Notes: generated by a model from the sequence alone, not told the origin. DNA of 64,000 nucleotides from Cyprinodon diabolis (GCA_030533445.1 CM060065.1:7051474-7115473); one strand, 5' to 3'; shown: positions 1 to 36,959, counted from the stretch's first letter. Program-made: numbers and translations.

Positions 1-749
1 GCGTTGGCCTGAGGAAGGGCACCTTGGGTGCACTGCAGGATTTTAATCCTTGACGGAGTAGAGTGTTACTGAGTGTTTTCTTTTAGACTGTGGTCCCAGC
101 TCTATTCAGGTCATTGACCAGGTCCTGTCATGTAGTTCTGGGCTCATTCCTCACCTTCCTCAAGATCAATGATGCTCCACGAGGTGAGATCTTGCATGGC
201 TTCCCAGACCGAGGGAGATTTTCCGTTAATTTGTATTTCTTAGATTTTCTAATAATTGCACCAACTGTTGTTGCCTTCTCACCAAGCTGCTTGCCTATTG
301 TCCTGTAGCCCATCCCAGCCTTGTGCAAGTCTACAATTTTATCCCTGATGTCCTTACACAGCTCTCTGGTCTTGGGCATTGTGGAGATGCTGGAGTGTGA
401 TTGATTGAGTGTGTGGACAGGTGTCTTTTATACAGGTAACGAGTTCAAACAGGTGCAGTTAATACAGGTAATGAGTGGAGAACAGGAGGGCTTCTTAAAG
501 AAGAACTAACATGTCTGTGAGAGCCAAAATTCTTACTGGTTGATAGATTATCAAATACTTATTTCACACAATAAAATGGAAATTAATTATTTAAAAATCA
601 TACATTGTATTTTTCTGGAGTTTTGTTTTAGATTCCATCACTCACAGTTGAAGAGTACCTATGATAAAAATTACAGTCTTCTACAAGCTTTGCAAGTGGG
701 AAAACCTGAAAAATAAACAGTGTATCAAATACTTGTTCTCCCCACTGTA
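1..749 (-). mobile_element. Tc1-like element, decayed, left part outside window
   Basis: A minus-strand frame at 128-379 reads [20 protein letters not shown] and later [14 protein letters not shown], the paired-like DNA-binding domain of a Tc1 transposase. It continues toward position 1 with stops (QDLVNDLNRAGTTV is readable). The right terminus reads ACTTGTTCTCCCCACTG followed by TA at 748-749, a common fish Tc1 end. The catalytic half lies beyond the left edge; the copy is dead. Confidence 0.85.
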
Positions 750-1480
750 TCTTATGCGGGCCAGTTAGTTATACGTCAGCCTGAACACCAAAATTCGGCC
801 AATCATATATCAATGATCATCTGTAAATCATTCTTTTTTTGGTCATAGCATCTTGATTCATATGTCGCAGCTAATATATGCAACGGTTGAAATAAGAATC
901 ATTTACTTTCCCATTGAGTCCCAGTGTTCGCGGGGATGGACGTCTGTGTCTTCAGCAGGCGTAGAGCTAACAGAACTGGCAGCGTTGCGAGGCAAGGGCT
1001 CAAACATGTACGGCTGTAAGCCTTCTACACCAAACCAAGCTTCTGCCGCCCTGGCGTCCTCTTCCACAACATCTTCGTCTTAGCTATCCTCCTCTAAATA
1101 AAAATGGATGAGGGAGGAGACTCATCCACGACCTCCGACACTAAACTCTCCTCCTCTTGCATGTTTCCTCTGTCCATAGCGTTCCTTGACAATGTAGTTT
1201 CTAAGTCACCAATTTAGTGCCATTGATCACAATGGAATTTCCCATTGAGAACCTACTAGCACTAAGTTGCTAATTGGTTAGCAAGATGCTTCTGAGAAAC
1301 CCGCCACAATCAAACTTGCTTGCGAACCTTTGACCACAACAATCCTGTCCCCGACTTGAGTGAATAAAATGAATGACCAATCACATTCATTTTATTCACT
1401 CAAGTCGGGCACCACTCAGGAGAATTCGGAAACGCAACAGCCACTTCCCTACGACTTTAAAAATGAATCAGTAAAATACT
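746..1480 (-). repeat. left arm of an inverted repeat pair (element fragment)
   Basis: Minus-strand reading gives an untranslated stretch, an ATG at 1177 (MDRGNMQEEESLVSEVVDES), a frame break, then DEDVVEEDARAAEAWFGVEG and LQPYMFEP up to ~908. A terminal stretch follows (746-905). 1090-1465 matches the reverse complement of 3430-3790, and 746-905 that of 4375-4520. The PYMFEP motif resembles N-termini of fish transposon-associated proteins; I cannot name the family. Confidence 0.7.
1350..1409. repeat. perfect 26-bp inverted repeat, 8-nt loop
   Basis: Arms 1350-1375 and 1384-1409 are exact reverse complements (CCCGACTTGAGTGAATAAAA and on) around ACCAATCA. The homologous place in the right arm (about 3508-3550) has only one side, so the hairpin arose in this copy. 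Confidence 0.9.
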
Positions 1481-1664
1481 TTTAGACTGTTTTACTATAC
1501 AGGTTTGAAGTTTAATTAGAATTTTATTTACAGAAATTGATTGATTACCCTCAAAAATTTCCCGCACACCACCTTTTCACAGTTATGACCAACCTTATAT
1601 AATCCTTTTTTGTTGCAGTGCTGAAGCACCTAGCGCTGTTTTCTTTGCCTCGCCAAAGATGACA

Positions 1665-2200
1665 CTACTGCGGGGGAGGGGTTGGTAACCTGCGGTTTGC
1701 ATGCCACTGTTTTACCAGATTAAGGATAAAATCTCTGCATGAGACCATGACGTTCAAACAGCTCCTGGACAAAACCAACGCATTTATAGCTGCTATGTCA
1801 AGGACATCATAAAATACAGCAACAAGCCAGCTTTGCGTTGGAGATTTTACAGAATACTTTCTAATCATCTGATCCGACACATCCACGCCGTCCTGTGTGT
1901 GATTATAGCAGAAAGGAGGCTCTGATTTGGCTTTTGGGATGCTGAGTGTACCGGTTGAGGTGTAGGCAGTGCTATCCAAACCTTGAACAAAAGTTTCACT
2001 ATTGTCTGATGGGTCATCAATACATCTGTGTATTCCCGTGGGTGGGCGATCATCCTCGGACTCGCTGTCAGAGAGAGACGCTTTCTACCCAGTCCTCCTC
2101 ATCGGTCTCTCCCTCTCAGCTCAAATCAATATCATTCATTTTTTGAAGCATTTCTAAAGCCTGTTTCAAGTTAGATTTCTTCTGAAAGTCATTTTTCCAC
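1665..2200 (-). pseudogene. piggyBac transposase relic, internally deleted
   Basis: The minus-strand frame 1665-1979 contains DGVDVSDQMIRKYSVKSPTQ and then FYDVLDIAAINALVL, the C-terminal part of a PGBD4-like piggyBac transposase. Just upstream (2046-2150) an acidic N-terminal remnant is readable with stops (MNDIDLS, then GETDEEDWVES). The catalytic centre between them is missing. The relic sits in the ano9 intron beside the last exon. Confidence 0.75.
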
Positions 2201-2780
2201 ATTAGCCAAAGCGTTCTGGGCAGACGTTAGTTGCCGCAACGGTACCGAAAGTCAATCAACCGTGGGAAGAATTTACAATGCCACTAACAGAGCTGTCAAA
2301 ATGACGGCTGTGGGATATCAAGGTAAAATTAACCATATTTATGTTTTATGTTTTTATTACTACGTGAAAATTAAGGAAATATAGAAACAGGAAAAGTCAG
2401 TTAACATCACCAACACATGCTTAATGTAAATAAAGTTCTTCCGCTCTAAAATCTCAGAACCATCAAAATGACAGCCTTGGGAGTTCTAGTGTTATTTGGC
2501 ATAGACAGGTATCGGGTATTACACAATAACAAAGAAACCAAACGGCCCCCATTCCAAAATGGCAGACCCGTTCATCCGTTTCAATTTGCATGTTTTCTAA
2601 GCCAAAACAAGGCTTTGTTTTTTATCCACTCTATAAAGCGTCAAACTCAACGCTATTTCTGACATCTTGAATTGAAAAAGCTTCCTGGATGGGAAGCAAA
2701 ACGTCTTCAAACTTGGAAACAAAGTCCATCGGATTGATTTTTAAAAGAACTTTTTTGGAAAACTTTTTCCTCATCCTTAC

Positions 2781-28142
<25,362 letters not shown>

Positions 28143-28372
28143 CTGTAAGACAGACACAAACACCATGAATGTCCGCCTCCCACACAGAATGCCTCATGCT
28201 GTTATTTTATGGCTTCCTTGTTCTACATGAAGACAACATGAGCAAACAGTTTGGTTTCATGTCTGTTCAGCTCCACTCCATCTACAGTCATGGTTCTTTA
28301 AAGGTCCGGATGGATCACGAAACAAGTTTGGGTTTAGATCCTCCCCCATGAATCTAAACCACCCCAACCTTG

Positions 28373-28616
28373 AGCCTGATCCTGGTTCTGCCGGAGGTTT
28401 CTTCCTGTTAAAAGAGAGTTTTTCCTCTCCACTGTTGCTACAAGGATGCTTAGTGTGAGGAATTGCATTTGAGCCAATGAGTCAATGCAGTCAAACGCTT
28501 TTTCCTAGATAGAAAACTTTGAATCAAACTGACTGTATGATCTGGTGAACTGTAAAGTTCCTTGAGATGAAATATGATGTGAATTAGCGCTATAGAAATA
28601 AACTGAATTGAACTGA
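28373..28616 (+). repeat. LINE 3' tail, copy 2
   Basis: Same sequence as 5650-5876 (CTGGTTCTGCCGGAGGTTTC and GCGCTATAGAAATAAACTGA). Tail only. Confidence 0.8.
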
Positions 28617-28739
28617 ATTTAATGAAATAAGAATAAAAACAATAAACAAAACAATCATGAATTCATGTGTGATTCCTGAAAGAAACAGCAGACAGAAATA
28701 GCTACTAAAGCAGTGATGCAGTGGCCTCAGCAGATGGCC

Positions 28740-28985
28740 GCTCACACCGAGCCTGGTTCTGCTGGAGGTTTCTTCCTGTTAAAAGGAAGTTTTTCCTCTC
28801 CACTGTCGCTACAAGCATGCTTAGTGTGAGGGATTGCATTCCAGTCAAAAAGTCAATGCAATCCATTGATTTTCGTTAGATAGAAAAACATTGAATCAAT
28901 TTGACTGGATGATCTGGTGAACTGGAAAGTGCCTTGAGATGACGTGTTGTGAATTAGCGCTATAGAAATAAACTGAATTGAATCT
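28740..28985 (+). repeat. LINE 3' tail, copy 3
   Basis: Another copy in the same orientation, 125 bp downstream of the previous one. Both sit in the first ano9 intron. Confidence 0.8.
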
Positions 28986-30089
28986 GATAATACTGACAGG
29001 ATAATCTGATTTAGTGTTTTTATAACTTTATTTTCTGACTGCATTTTTTGGTATAGAGGTTTACATTGATATATATCATATTCTGTAGAGAGAAATTTAT
29101 AGAGGCATCTTAAAAAAAACAAACAGCAGTGATGAAAACATTGATTCAAACAGGAACACATGGGGATCAAATACTGGAATGAGGTGGAAAAAAATGTGGA
29201 TGGGTGCGTCTCTACACGCGCCGCCTTGAGGACGTTTTATTTTGAAATACAACAAATAAAAATAGAGGGTTTCCATCACCAAAGACATTGTTTTCAAGAA
29301 CACAGAACAAGCAGAATAAACATGGTTCTATCTGATGCTCCATCTCTGAGAAAAAATGTTCTCAGCGATGGAACGAAGATAGCGAGATGTTTATTCCGGG
29401 TCGAGGTCACCGACCTGTTCTGTTCTGAAACCTCAGGGGGTCATGTGGACGTCTGACCTAAAGGTGGAACCTGTCAAACACTGCATCAAAGGAACAAAGT
29501 TCAAGAAAATGTTTAGGTTTTAGGCTTCAAGGAGCAGATTGCTTTCTGCACGTCCGATCCATAAACAACCTTTTCCACATGATCTACATTTTAATCTCAA
29601 CTCGCTGCGTTGCCACATGATCACACCTGTTATTGCTTCCATTTTACAGGTATCACCTTACCAGCTGCTTTTCACTATTAAATGGATTATTATGTCAGGT
29701 GACCACAGGAAGCAGGTTCAGGCCTGCCGGAGACGTTCCTTCTTTGTTTTTGACTAACTCCTGATTTCATCAGACTTTGTTTTCCTGCTTGGGAGCAGCG
29801 ACGCACCGCCGGATCATTTAGGTTTCTATCTCTGGTGAGTGAGAGTGAACCTTCACCACAGGCGTGACACGAAAACATAAATCCCAGCAATAAAGCTGCA
29901 GGTCATGAAACGTCATATGGGGGAAAACAATCATTTTAAGGAAAGAGTTGCAAAAAAATATATTTTTAATGTTTGTTTTTTTTTGTGTGTATTTTTTTAA
30001 AAAATAGAATCTACATGATTTAATTTGACAACAAGATCAGAAGTTAGAAAAAGATCCATTAAAAATTAACAGAGTCTAGTAATGATCAT

Positions 30090-30431
30090 TACGGAAGAGG
30101 ATTGGGGCCACTGAAAAAAAAAAGTTAACTGGTTTTTACATATTGTTTCAGTTTAACATGAGAAAAAAAAGTCAAAATTCCAACTTTGTTCTCAGAAATG
30201 TGGATCTTAATGTAGATGGGCACCATGAAGGAAGAGATGTGGGAGCACTCAGCTTCACTGACAAAGATATGAGGTGTTTGGGAGGAACAGTAACACACTG
30301 ATGAAAAATGACAGAATTAGGTGACTTTTTACGTGCCCGAGGGGTCCTCGGTTATGCTATTTCATTAATGGAAGAGCAAAAGGTGATTAAAATGAGAGAA
30401 CTAGTCTCTAAAACAGACTTGGCTATATTTA

Positions 30432-30483
<52 letters not shown>

Positions 30484-30545
30484 TAGATAGATAGATAGAT
30501 AGAGGTATATATTTTTATTTATATTATATTAAGTGTGATTTTTGT

Positions 30546-30606
<61 letters not shown>

Positions 30607-30833
30607 TATATATACACAACAAAACAGATATACAAACATACAGTATCTATGTTTGTATATCTGTGTATGTAATATGTAACAAAAGTAATTTTTTAAGTAT
30701 GTCTGAGTCTGATTAAAGTCAGAATTTTGGGAAAAAATTCAGAATTCTGACTTTTTCTCCATATTAAACTGAAATAATACTAAAAAATCTGTTAACTTTT
30801 TATTTTTTCAGTGACCCTTATCCTGTTTCCGGA
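30090..30833. mobile_element. TIR element, TACGGAAG family, long copy
   Basis: Left TTACGGAAGAGGATTGGGGC and right CTTATCCTGTTTCCGGA are inverted, with inner inverted AAAGTTAACTGG and ATCTGTTAACTTTTT. The interior contains two AT microsatellites. It is the long relative of the 163-bp MITE at 59694-59856. Confidence 0.8.
30428..30604. repeat. (AT)n microsatellites with a GATA block
   Basis: Two AT runs (about 30428-30480 and 30550-30604) with GATAGATAGATAGATA near 30480-30500, inside the TIR element. Confidence 0.95.
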
Positions 30834-31038
30834 TCGTTATGACAATATTTAATATCCACTGGTTTAAAAGGTGATTCAAGAGGAAGATCTTTCAATTCTT
30901 CATCATAAAAACATGTTTCTGTCTGCAGTAAAAGAAAACAAACCAGCCTGTAAAGGAAGTGCCCGCTGGCCGCGTGGAGCCCACTCAGGAGCTCCACTGC
31001 CGTGGGAAGAAAAACACAGAACAGAGGGAGTTATTTAC

Positions 31039-31059
31039 CTTACAATCCTTGAAGAACAT
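31039..31059 (-). CDS. ano9: candidate ano9 first coding exon (start codon)
   Basis: On the minus strand an ATG at 31059 opens a short frame reading MFFKDCK and ends at AAG before a GTAAAT donor. Its phase 0 end joins cleanly to the exon at 28142, which starts in frame with Glu-Lys-Met. It lies just below CpG-richer DNA with a CRE. No similarity supports seven residues, so this is inference. The alternative start is the in-frame Met at 28136 in the next exon. Confidence 0.35.
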
Positions 31060-31328
31060 CTCTGAACTTAATCAATGCATCATCATCACCGGTGTCCTCT
31101 CCATGAACGTCCCTCCATCACAGACCAACACCGGCTTACTGGAAACAAACCCCTTTCTCTCTCTATCTATCTGTCTGTCTGTCTGTCTGTCCGGACAGCA
31201 GCAGTAACGTTACCTCGGCCTCACTTCCGCATACCTGCAGCCAGGTAACTGCAGTGGCGCGGCGCGTGCCAAGTGTGCACAGGTGTGCCGGTTGTTGTTT
31301 TTTGTTTTTTTTTAAGCGGAGGAAGCGG

Positions 31329-31336
31329 TGACGTCA
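31329..31336. promoter_or_regulatory. palindromic CRE (TGACGTCA) in the likely ano9 promoter
   Basis: A perfect TGACGTCA lies about 270 bp upstream of the candidate ano9 start, in DNA with more CpG than its surroundings (31250-31390). CREs bind CREB/ATF proteins in response to cAMP. That this is the ano9 promoter is inference from position only; the nearest other start (tssc4) is 7 kb away. Confidence 0.35.
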
Positions 31337-31736
31337 CTCCAAAGTGAAGGCGGGACGTTGAAGTCACGTTTAGTGTTTTGAGAAGAAGACCGAAACCTTT
31401 TAAAAAACACCGGAGAGTTTGGAGAAAGTAGAATCGTCATCATACGTCACTGTTCAATTGAGCTGTTTCAATTTCATATCTGAAAATATTTACACCACAT
31501 CATGATTTTTATCAGCAAGAATAAACGCCTTGATATTCAGCTTATTCTATAATCTATGGGGCGCTAAATGTGAAAAAAAGAAAAAAATTCACTGCCATAT
31601 TTCTGTGAAAGTGGCAGCTGGCCAATAGAGGGCGCTAGGGCCCCGCCCCACCCACTCAATGACCCTAATTAAGATATAAAAAAGAAAAATAATCATTAAA
31701 TGTTTTTAAATTGACATTTAAAATATTTTTACATAT

Positions 31737-32093
31737 ATTAATATGTATTTCTTAGATGTGCAAGATACATATTTAATCTTGAATTGCTAGTAAAGGTTCA
31801 TTCAATTTTTCGTCGGATTGGTGACGTAATTCTGCCCTCGGGTGCAAAAATCTTTGCCCATTGACTCTCGTTAACAGTTGTACAGTTGTACTGTTAAAAA
31901 AACGTGCCATTAGTGCTGTGAAAACTAAAAAAAAAAAAAAAAAAAAGTGCAGTAGCTCCTCTGCAACAGAAATGTATAGGAGAGCTTGGGGTGCTGACAG
32001 GAAGTGTATTTTGCTCATCACCTCTTTATTCTCGTAATGTTACCACTGTATTCTCAAAATAAAAAAAATCTCTAGCCTGGCCCTAATACTCCA
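31737..32093. repeat. dispersed repeat plus partial TTAGGGCCAGG MITE end
   Basis: 31737-32005 repeats the 15.34-15.65 kb sequence. 32020-32093 ends TCTCTAGCCTGGCCCTAATA, one end of the MITE found at 20.57 kb. An A23 run lies near 31928. Confidence 0.6.
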
Positions 32094-32337
32094 TCGTAGT
32101 TTTACCACCATACCTTTTTTTTATTATTATTAGCATCCAGTGAAGACAGCAAAGTTAGAATTTAATTTTAGAGAGAGACGTGTTTCTTTACTTTGCATAT
32201 GGCAATAAAAATGAGTTGGGTGGTAATTAGTTACATTTACTCATTTATATTTACTTGTAACATTTTAGGGGAAAATACTTTTAGGAGTAGTTTAACTGGA
32301 CTGTACTTCTCACTTATACCAAAGTACGTATATGGTT

Positions 32338-32505
32338 AGTGGGGGCCAGGTAGTTAGGGAATTGCACTTGGAATCCTGAGGTTGTGAGTTTGAGACCACA
32401 GATTGATCCCCGGGCGCCGCACGATGGCAGCCCACTGCTCCTCAAGGCGATGGGTTAAATGCAGAGAGTTCATTTCTCCTTTTTGAGATCAATAAAATTC
32501 AATTT
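32338..32505 (+). repeat. tRNA-derived SINE copy 3
   Basis: GGGGGCCAGGTAGTTAGGGA, GAGTTTGAGACC, CGATGGCAGCCCACTGCTCC and GAGATCAATAAAATTC. Its middle is partly deleted relative to the other copies. Confidence 0.7.
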
Positions 32506-32509
32506 TTTT

Positions 32510-33350
32510 TAAGGTTCTTGTGAAATATTATTATTCCTACTTGGTACAGTGAGTCTTTCTCCATGGAGTTTGCATGTTCTCCCTGTGCATGCGTGGGTTC
32601 TCTCCAGGTACTCCGGCTTTCTCCCTTAGTCCAAAAATATGACTGTTAGGTTTAATTGGATTCCCTAAATTGTCCTTAGGTTTGTGTTTGTGTGGGTGTG
32701 TGTGTATGTGTGTCTGTGCATGGTTGGTCTTGTTTTACCTACGATGTGAGGGAAGTATTTTGTAAAATATCCTACATGCGAGGACTTACAGGTACATATG
32801 GGGACATTCAACTGGTCCCTATATGGTAAAGTTCAGTTCTTTGAGTTGGGGTTAGGTTTGTTTATTGAAATTTTCTAACATGCTTTAGCCTTTAAAATAC
32901 CAGATCTTGTCCGTACTTCTGTCTGACTAAACATTAGAACACATGTTATGATCCAGCAATTATTTAGCATTTTAAGAACAGTGGTGGATTTCAGAAATTT
33001 GGGGCACAAAGCGAAGGCAGCCTCTGAGATTAGTAAACAACAAACAAGGCAATCATAGAGATACAGACATTTTAACAGAATGCACATGCATTATGTGTTT
33101 TACCTTTTTTAATTCTATAAAACTACACATTCCTCTGAAAAGGTGATTAGATTTAAGTATAGATGCAGGGATTTTCTCTCCCACCCCCATCAGAGGGTCA
33201 GTGCTAAAGACTTCCAGTGTGGAGAGCTCATCATAAACACCAGCTCCCAACAGGTCAGCTTTCTGGCTTTGGTCGAGCTGCTTCAGAAACAGACTCCACT
33301 AGTGAGGCCTCCTTCTTTGCCCAAACTAAAGCTCTTTAAACGTGGTGTCT
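32510..33350. other. intergenic, no supported gene
   Basis: A short (TG)n stretch lies near 32685. No frame with a recognisable domain. Confidence 0.4.
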
Positions 33351-33359
33351 ATTGTTTAC

Positions 33360-33510
33360 ACAAAGCAAGAACTGACAGTAGCCCCGGTTCAACTGGACAT
33401 CCAGCTCCTTGAAGCTGTAGAGACCTTGACATTTCTGGGTACAGTCATTGACAGTTGTCTGAGATTCTCTACAAATGCAGATTTTATTTTGAAAAATGTC
33501 CACAGAGACT
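33360..33510 (+). pseudogene. LINE reverse transcriptase fragment
   Basis: Reads VQLDIQLLEAVETLTFLGTV then IDSCLRFSTNADFILKNVHR, resembling the FKYLGTVID segment near the C-terminus of fish LINE proteins. Very short. Confidence 0.45.
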
Positions 33511-33517
33511 CTTAGAA

Positions 33518-33826
33518 CATAGGTCTTCAACAGGGGGTCCGCGACCCCTAAGGGGTCCACAGAGGAACTGCATGGGGGTCACGAAAGTGTTGGTTGATTA
33601 GACTTTTTTTATATTCCCCCCGCAATTTTTCACCTATTTGAAATGTCTTTAAATCCACATTAACATGAATTCAACACACCGTAGCAAACAGATAAATTGA
33701 GGCAGAAGATGTCTTTCAGTCATCAATGCACACATTCAGTGACACACAGGAGCTCTTTCAAGCTCTTTCGCCATCAGTTTGGGGGTCCTTGGGGGTCCTT
33801 GGCCTGGAAAACGTTGAAGACCCCTG
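33518..33826. mobile_element. hAT MITE with perfect 8-bp duplication
   Basis: Ends CATAGGTCTTCAAC and GTTGAAGACCCCTG are inverted, flanked by identical TCTTAGAA at 33510-33517 and 33827-33834. 309 bp, non-coding. It interrupts the LINE fragment just to its left. Confidence 0.93.
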
Positions 33827-33884
33827 TCTTAGAAGATATAACCATCTTGGTGTTGGCCCACAGATTATAGAACTTATGGGGGAG

Positions 33885-34090
33885 TGTTGGCATAGTGGTT
33901 AGAGCAGTGCGCTTGTGCTCTGAGAAGGTTGCAAGTACCCGGTTTATCCCCACAAACCACCACTCGGGGTCCCTGAGCAAAACCCTTAACCCCACACTGC
34001 TCCCTGGGTGCCGCACTATGGCAGTGCACTGCTCCCCAAGGGGATGGGTTCAATGCAGAGAGGGAATTTCCCCATTGTGGGAAAATAATT
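33885..34090 (+). repeat. tRNA-derived SINE copy 4
   Basis: GGCATAGTGGTTAGAGCAGT (A-box region), the body with ACCCTTAACCCCACACTGCT and GCAGTGCACTGCTCCCCAAG. It abuts an inverted LINE tail. Confidence 0.75.
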
Positions 34091-34094
34091 AAAT

Positions 34095-34480
34095 TCAATT
34101 CAGTTTATTTCTATGGCGCCAATTCACAACACCTCTCACCTCCAGGCACTTTACGGTTCACCAGATCATCCAGTCAGATTGATTCAAAGTTTTCTAAGGA
34201 AAAACCAGTTGATTGCATCAACTCATTGACTCAAGGGCAATCCCTCACACTAAGCATGCTTGTAGCGACAGTAGAGAGGAAAAACTCCCTTTTAACAGGA
34301 AGAAACCTCCTGCAGAACCAGGTTCAGTGTGAGCGGCCAGCTGCCGAGGCCGACTGGGGTTCAAGGAGAAAGAAGCAGATATACAAAAAGCAACTGAAAA
34401 AGGCGGCCCATCCAGGAAACAGACAGCCAGGCAGACGTTCCTTAAAAGGATCCTGTGTCCTGAACGCCCTCACTCCCTTG
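34095..34480 (-). repeat. LINE 3' tail, inverted copy 4
   Basis: Reverse complement of the tail family (starts AATTCAATTCAGTTTATTTC and contains AGGAAGAAACCTCCTGCAGA). It extends further upstream into the LINE 3' UTR than the other copies. Confidence 0.8.
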
Positions 34481-34754
34481 AATTAAAAAAGTAAAGCATC
34501 CACACATACGACCTGAACTGCTTTGGGCATTTTTTTACCGGTTGATGATTTTCTTTATTCGGACCCTGCTGATTTGTAATTGATTACCCCTGGTTTAAAG
34601 TATAATAAATAAAATTGTGTTTTCAGGGGCTCACTAGTCTTTATTATTTTTGGTGTCACCGGCTGAAATGTTTGCTCCATCACAAAAACCTACATCTGAT
34701 CGATCTGTCTCTATATGTTAAATTCTGACACACTCACCTGAATGCTTTAACTGA

Positions 34755-34905
34755 AATATAGTGGGGTTTTTTGTTTTTGCGGCACTAGTGGCTCGTTTTT
34801 TCGACAGTAGGCTGACAGGAAAGGAGGTATGAGAAAAGGGGGGGCACAAGAGATCACATGTCGGATTCGAACCCGGAGACCCCTGCTACATCAAAACACT
34901 CCCAC
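34755..34905 (+). repeat. possible second SINE family
   Basis: GCGGCACTAGTGGCTCG, then GGATTCGAACCCGGAGACC (B-box-like). Resembles a tRNA-derived fish SINE; single copy here. Confidence 0.35.
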
Positions 34906-34930
34906 TGAAATATATAGTTTTATTAAGCCA

Positions 34931-35215
34931 CAGTGCAAAAATGATCTAAAAATGAGTAAAAATGTCTTCAACTAAGTGTATTTAGCCTTTATTAGAGCAG
35001 GTAAATAAGGTAATCTGCTAATGAAATTAGCATTTTTACTCTTAAAACAAGTATAAAATAAGATAATTAGATATTATGCACATGACATAAGAGACAGGTT
35101 GTTTTTTCTTATTTTAAATGTAAATTGCCTCATTCCATTGGCAAAGTGTATCACTTAACTGTTTAATTCAAGAAAAAAATGCTGCTTTTTTAAGAAAAAT
35201 TAAGTTACTTAGATT
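34931..35215. mobile_element. TIR MITE, CACTGGAAAA family, copy 3 (right end cut)
   Basis: Shares the order of AT-rich blocks with 18711-19091. The right terminus is lost where the next element begins. Confidence 0.6.
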
Positions 35216-35775
35216 GCGAAGCAGGTCTTTCTTAACCTGACTCCGCCAGATGGATTTGCTCCTCATATCCATCTGGAAAACCTTCCGTTGAAGTAATTTT
35301 GGAAAGGAGCGAAAATACTGGTTAGCTCATTGGCCTATGTTGGTGATAGACGGGCCAAATAAACCAATCAGATCAACGAAGCATATAACGTAACAGAGCG
35401 ACGACGAAGAGGAGCCAATTGATAGATCAAACTCTTGCCGAAACCAGTCTGGAGAAGAGCAAAAACATCTTTTCCTCTGAGAAAAGCCTCCAGAGCAGTG
35501 TTTTGCTCTTCTTTCAGTGAAGAAATACTCTGTAATTCCGATAAAACTTGCTTGATAGCCACGCTAACGCTAGTTTCACCAGCTGAAGCCGCCATGTTCT
35601 TTAGACTGAACTGTCGCGCTTCTCGTTGTGTCACACCTCAACCGGCCTCAGAGCCAACACTGATTGGACGTTCGTTTGGTGAACGGCTCCAAATTTTCTT
35701 TAACGGAAAGTAGCCAGACTGATCTGCGAGTGAAACCTTGAAAGCTCGCGAGATCAGGATGGTCTCATGAAGCTA
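35216..35775 (-). mobile_element. element carrying a RecQ-like helicase fragment
   Basis: The minus-strand frame 35368-35634 reads ISSLKEEQNTALEAFLRGKD then VFALLQTGFGKSLIYQLAPL. This is the start of a superfamily-2 RecQ-type helicase: the Q-motif region and Walker A TGFGKS. The frame stops right after motif I; no DEAH or later motifs are present. Flanking AGGTCTTTCT segments at both ends, and CGCCAGATGGATTTGCTCCT with CATATCCATCTGG, look like transposon terminal sequence. Similar fragments are widespread in fish, so this is likely a decayed transposon-carried gene, not a host helicase. Confidence 0.6.
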
Positions 35776-36256
35776 GGTCTTTCTACCCTTTTATTGTCTT
35801 ACTTCAGCAAACCTGCCTGCAGTGAACAACAAACCCACTACTCTGTCCTTTGTCACTCTGGGTCGATCTTCTGATGCCTGTTATTCTGAGGTTGGACATC
35901 CAAAGATCATATTTCGCATATCTTGGTATAAATTGTGTATTCCTGATCCACTGTAAGCCAAATCCTCTCCCTCATAACAACAGAAGCTGTTTATGGACAC
36001 AGCTGCTGCTGTTTGGTTTAACCAGCAATTCAAAACGTGCTTCTAAAAGGGAAGTTACATCGGGCCGCGATTAGATATGCAAACGCCACAGAAACACTGA
36101 CACATTCTGGGACATAGAGCTGCTTTTATTAGGGAGGAAACTTTGCACACACTGACACTAACACTCCTCCTCAGCTTATAGATCCAGCTACTTTATTATT
36201 GGAACCCCTAAAAGGCCATTTAGGGAGTTTTGATATTGGCAGTTACTATGGTAACA

Positions 36257-36440
36257 CAGTGGCGACCTAGTGGTTAGGGCATAGAGCCCCACTCCCACAG
36301 ACTGCTACTCTGGGTCTCTGAGCAAAACCCTTAAACCACGATTGCTCTCTGGGCGCCCCACGATGGCAGCCCACTGCTCCCCAAGGGAAGGGGTTAAATG
36401 CAGAGGGAAATTTCTCCAATTTGAGATCAATAAAGTTCAA
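36257..36440 (+). repeat. tRNA-derived SINE copy 5
   Basis: GTGGCGACCTAGTGGTTAGG, CCCCACTCCCACAGACTGCT, CGATGGCAGCCCACTGCTCC and GAGATCAATAAAGTTC. Confidence 0.75.
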
Positions 36441-36699
36441 TTATTATAATTCAGTAGTGAGTCGCTGAAAACAGGCATGAGGAAAAGCTTCCTTCCTTCC
36501 TTCATTACTGTTCGCAGATTAAGTTCAAGCTTTTGCCCCTGAAACTGTAAAAACTGCTAAAAATCACATCCTGGATCCCGATGAATGTAACATTCCAGAC
36601 GAAAAATTAGATGATGGAATGTGTTCAAAAAATAAATCAATTTGAAATAAATTATAAACTTTTAAGGTGGATTTGGAATCAAACTCCAAATAACAGAAT

Positions 36700-36810
36700 G
36701 ATCTGGGAAACCCTATCTCTATACTTATGCTGCTATAGGCTTAGTTTGGTGGAGGACAAAGGGACCACTTTCCTCTCTGTTTCATTCGATCTTTATTCTC
36801 CAATGTTGCA
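36700..36810 (+). repeat. Jockey-type LINE 3'-UTR fragment
   Basis: CTATCTCTATACTTATGCTG and CTATAGGCTTAG match the untranslated region that follows the LINE frame at 39778-39830. Confidence 0.6.
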
Positions 36811-36959
36811 TTATCATTTGTCGTATAACTTAGGTAATATTTTGACAAAAATTGAGTTTTACTTTTACTTGACTAATATCTTAATAAAATATTGTTCTTA
36901 CTGGAGTACAATGTTCGTCTACTCCATCCATCATGACTAATTTCACTCAACAACACTTA

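Noticed and set aside
1..2780. Searched for the next ano9 exon (TM9)
   Set aside because: No minus-strand segment with the expected membrane helix and splice sites was found; the region is filled by Tc1, repeat arm and piggyBac DNA.
35368..35634. A host RecQ helicase gene
   Set aside because: Only the motif I region is present, the frame ends directly after it and the flanks look like transposon ends.
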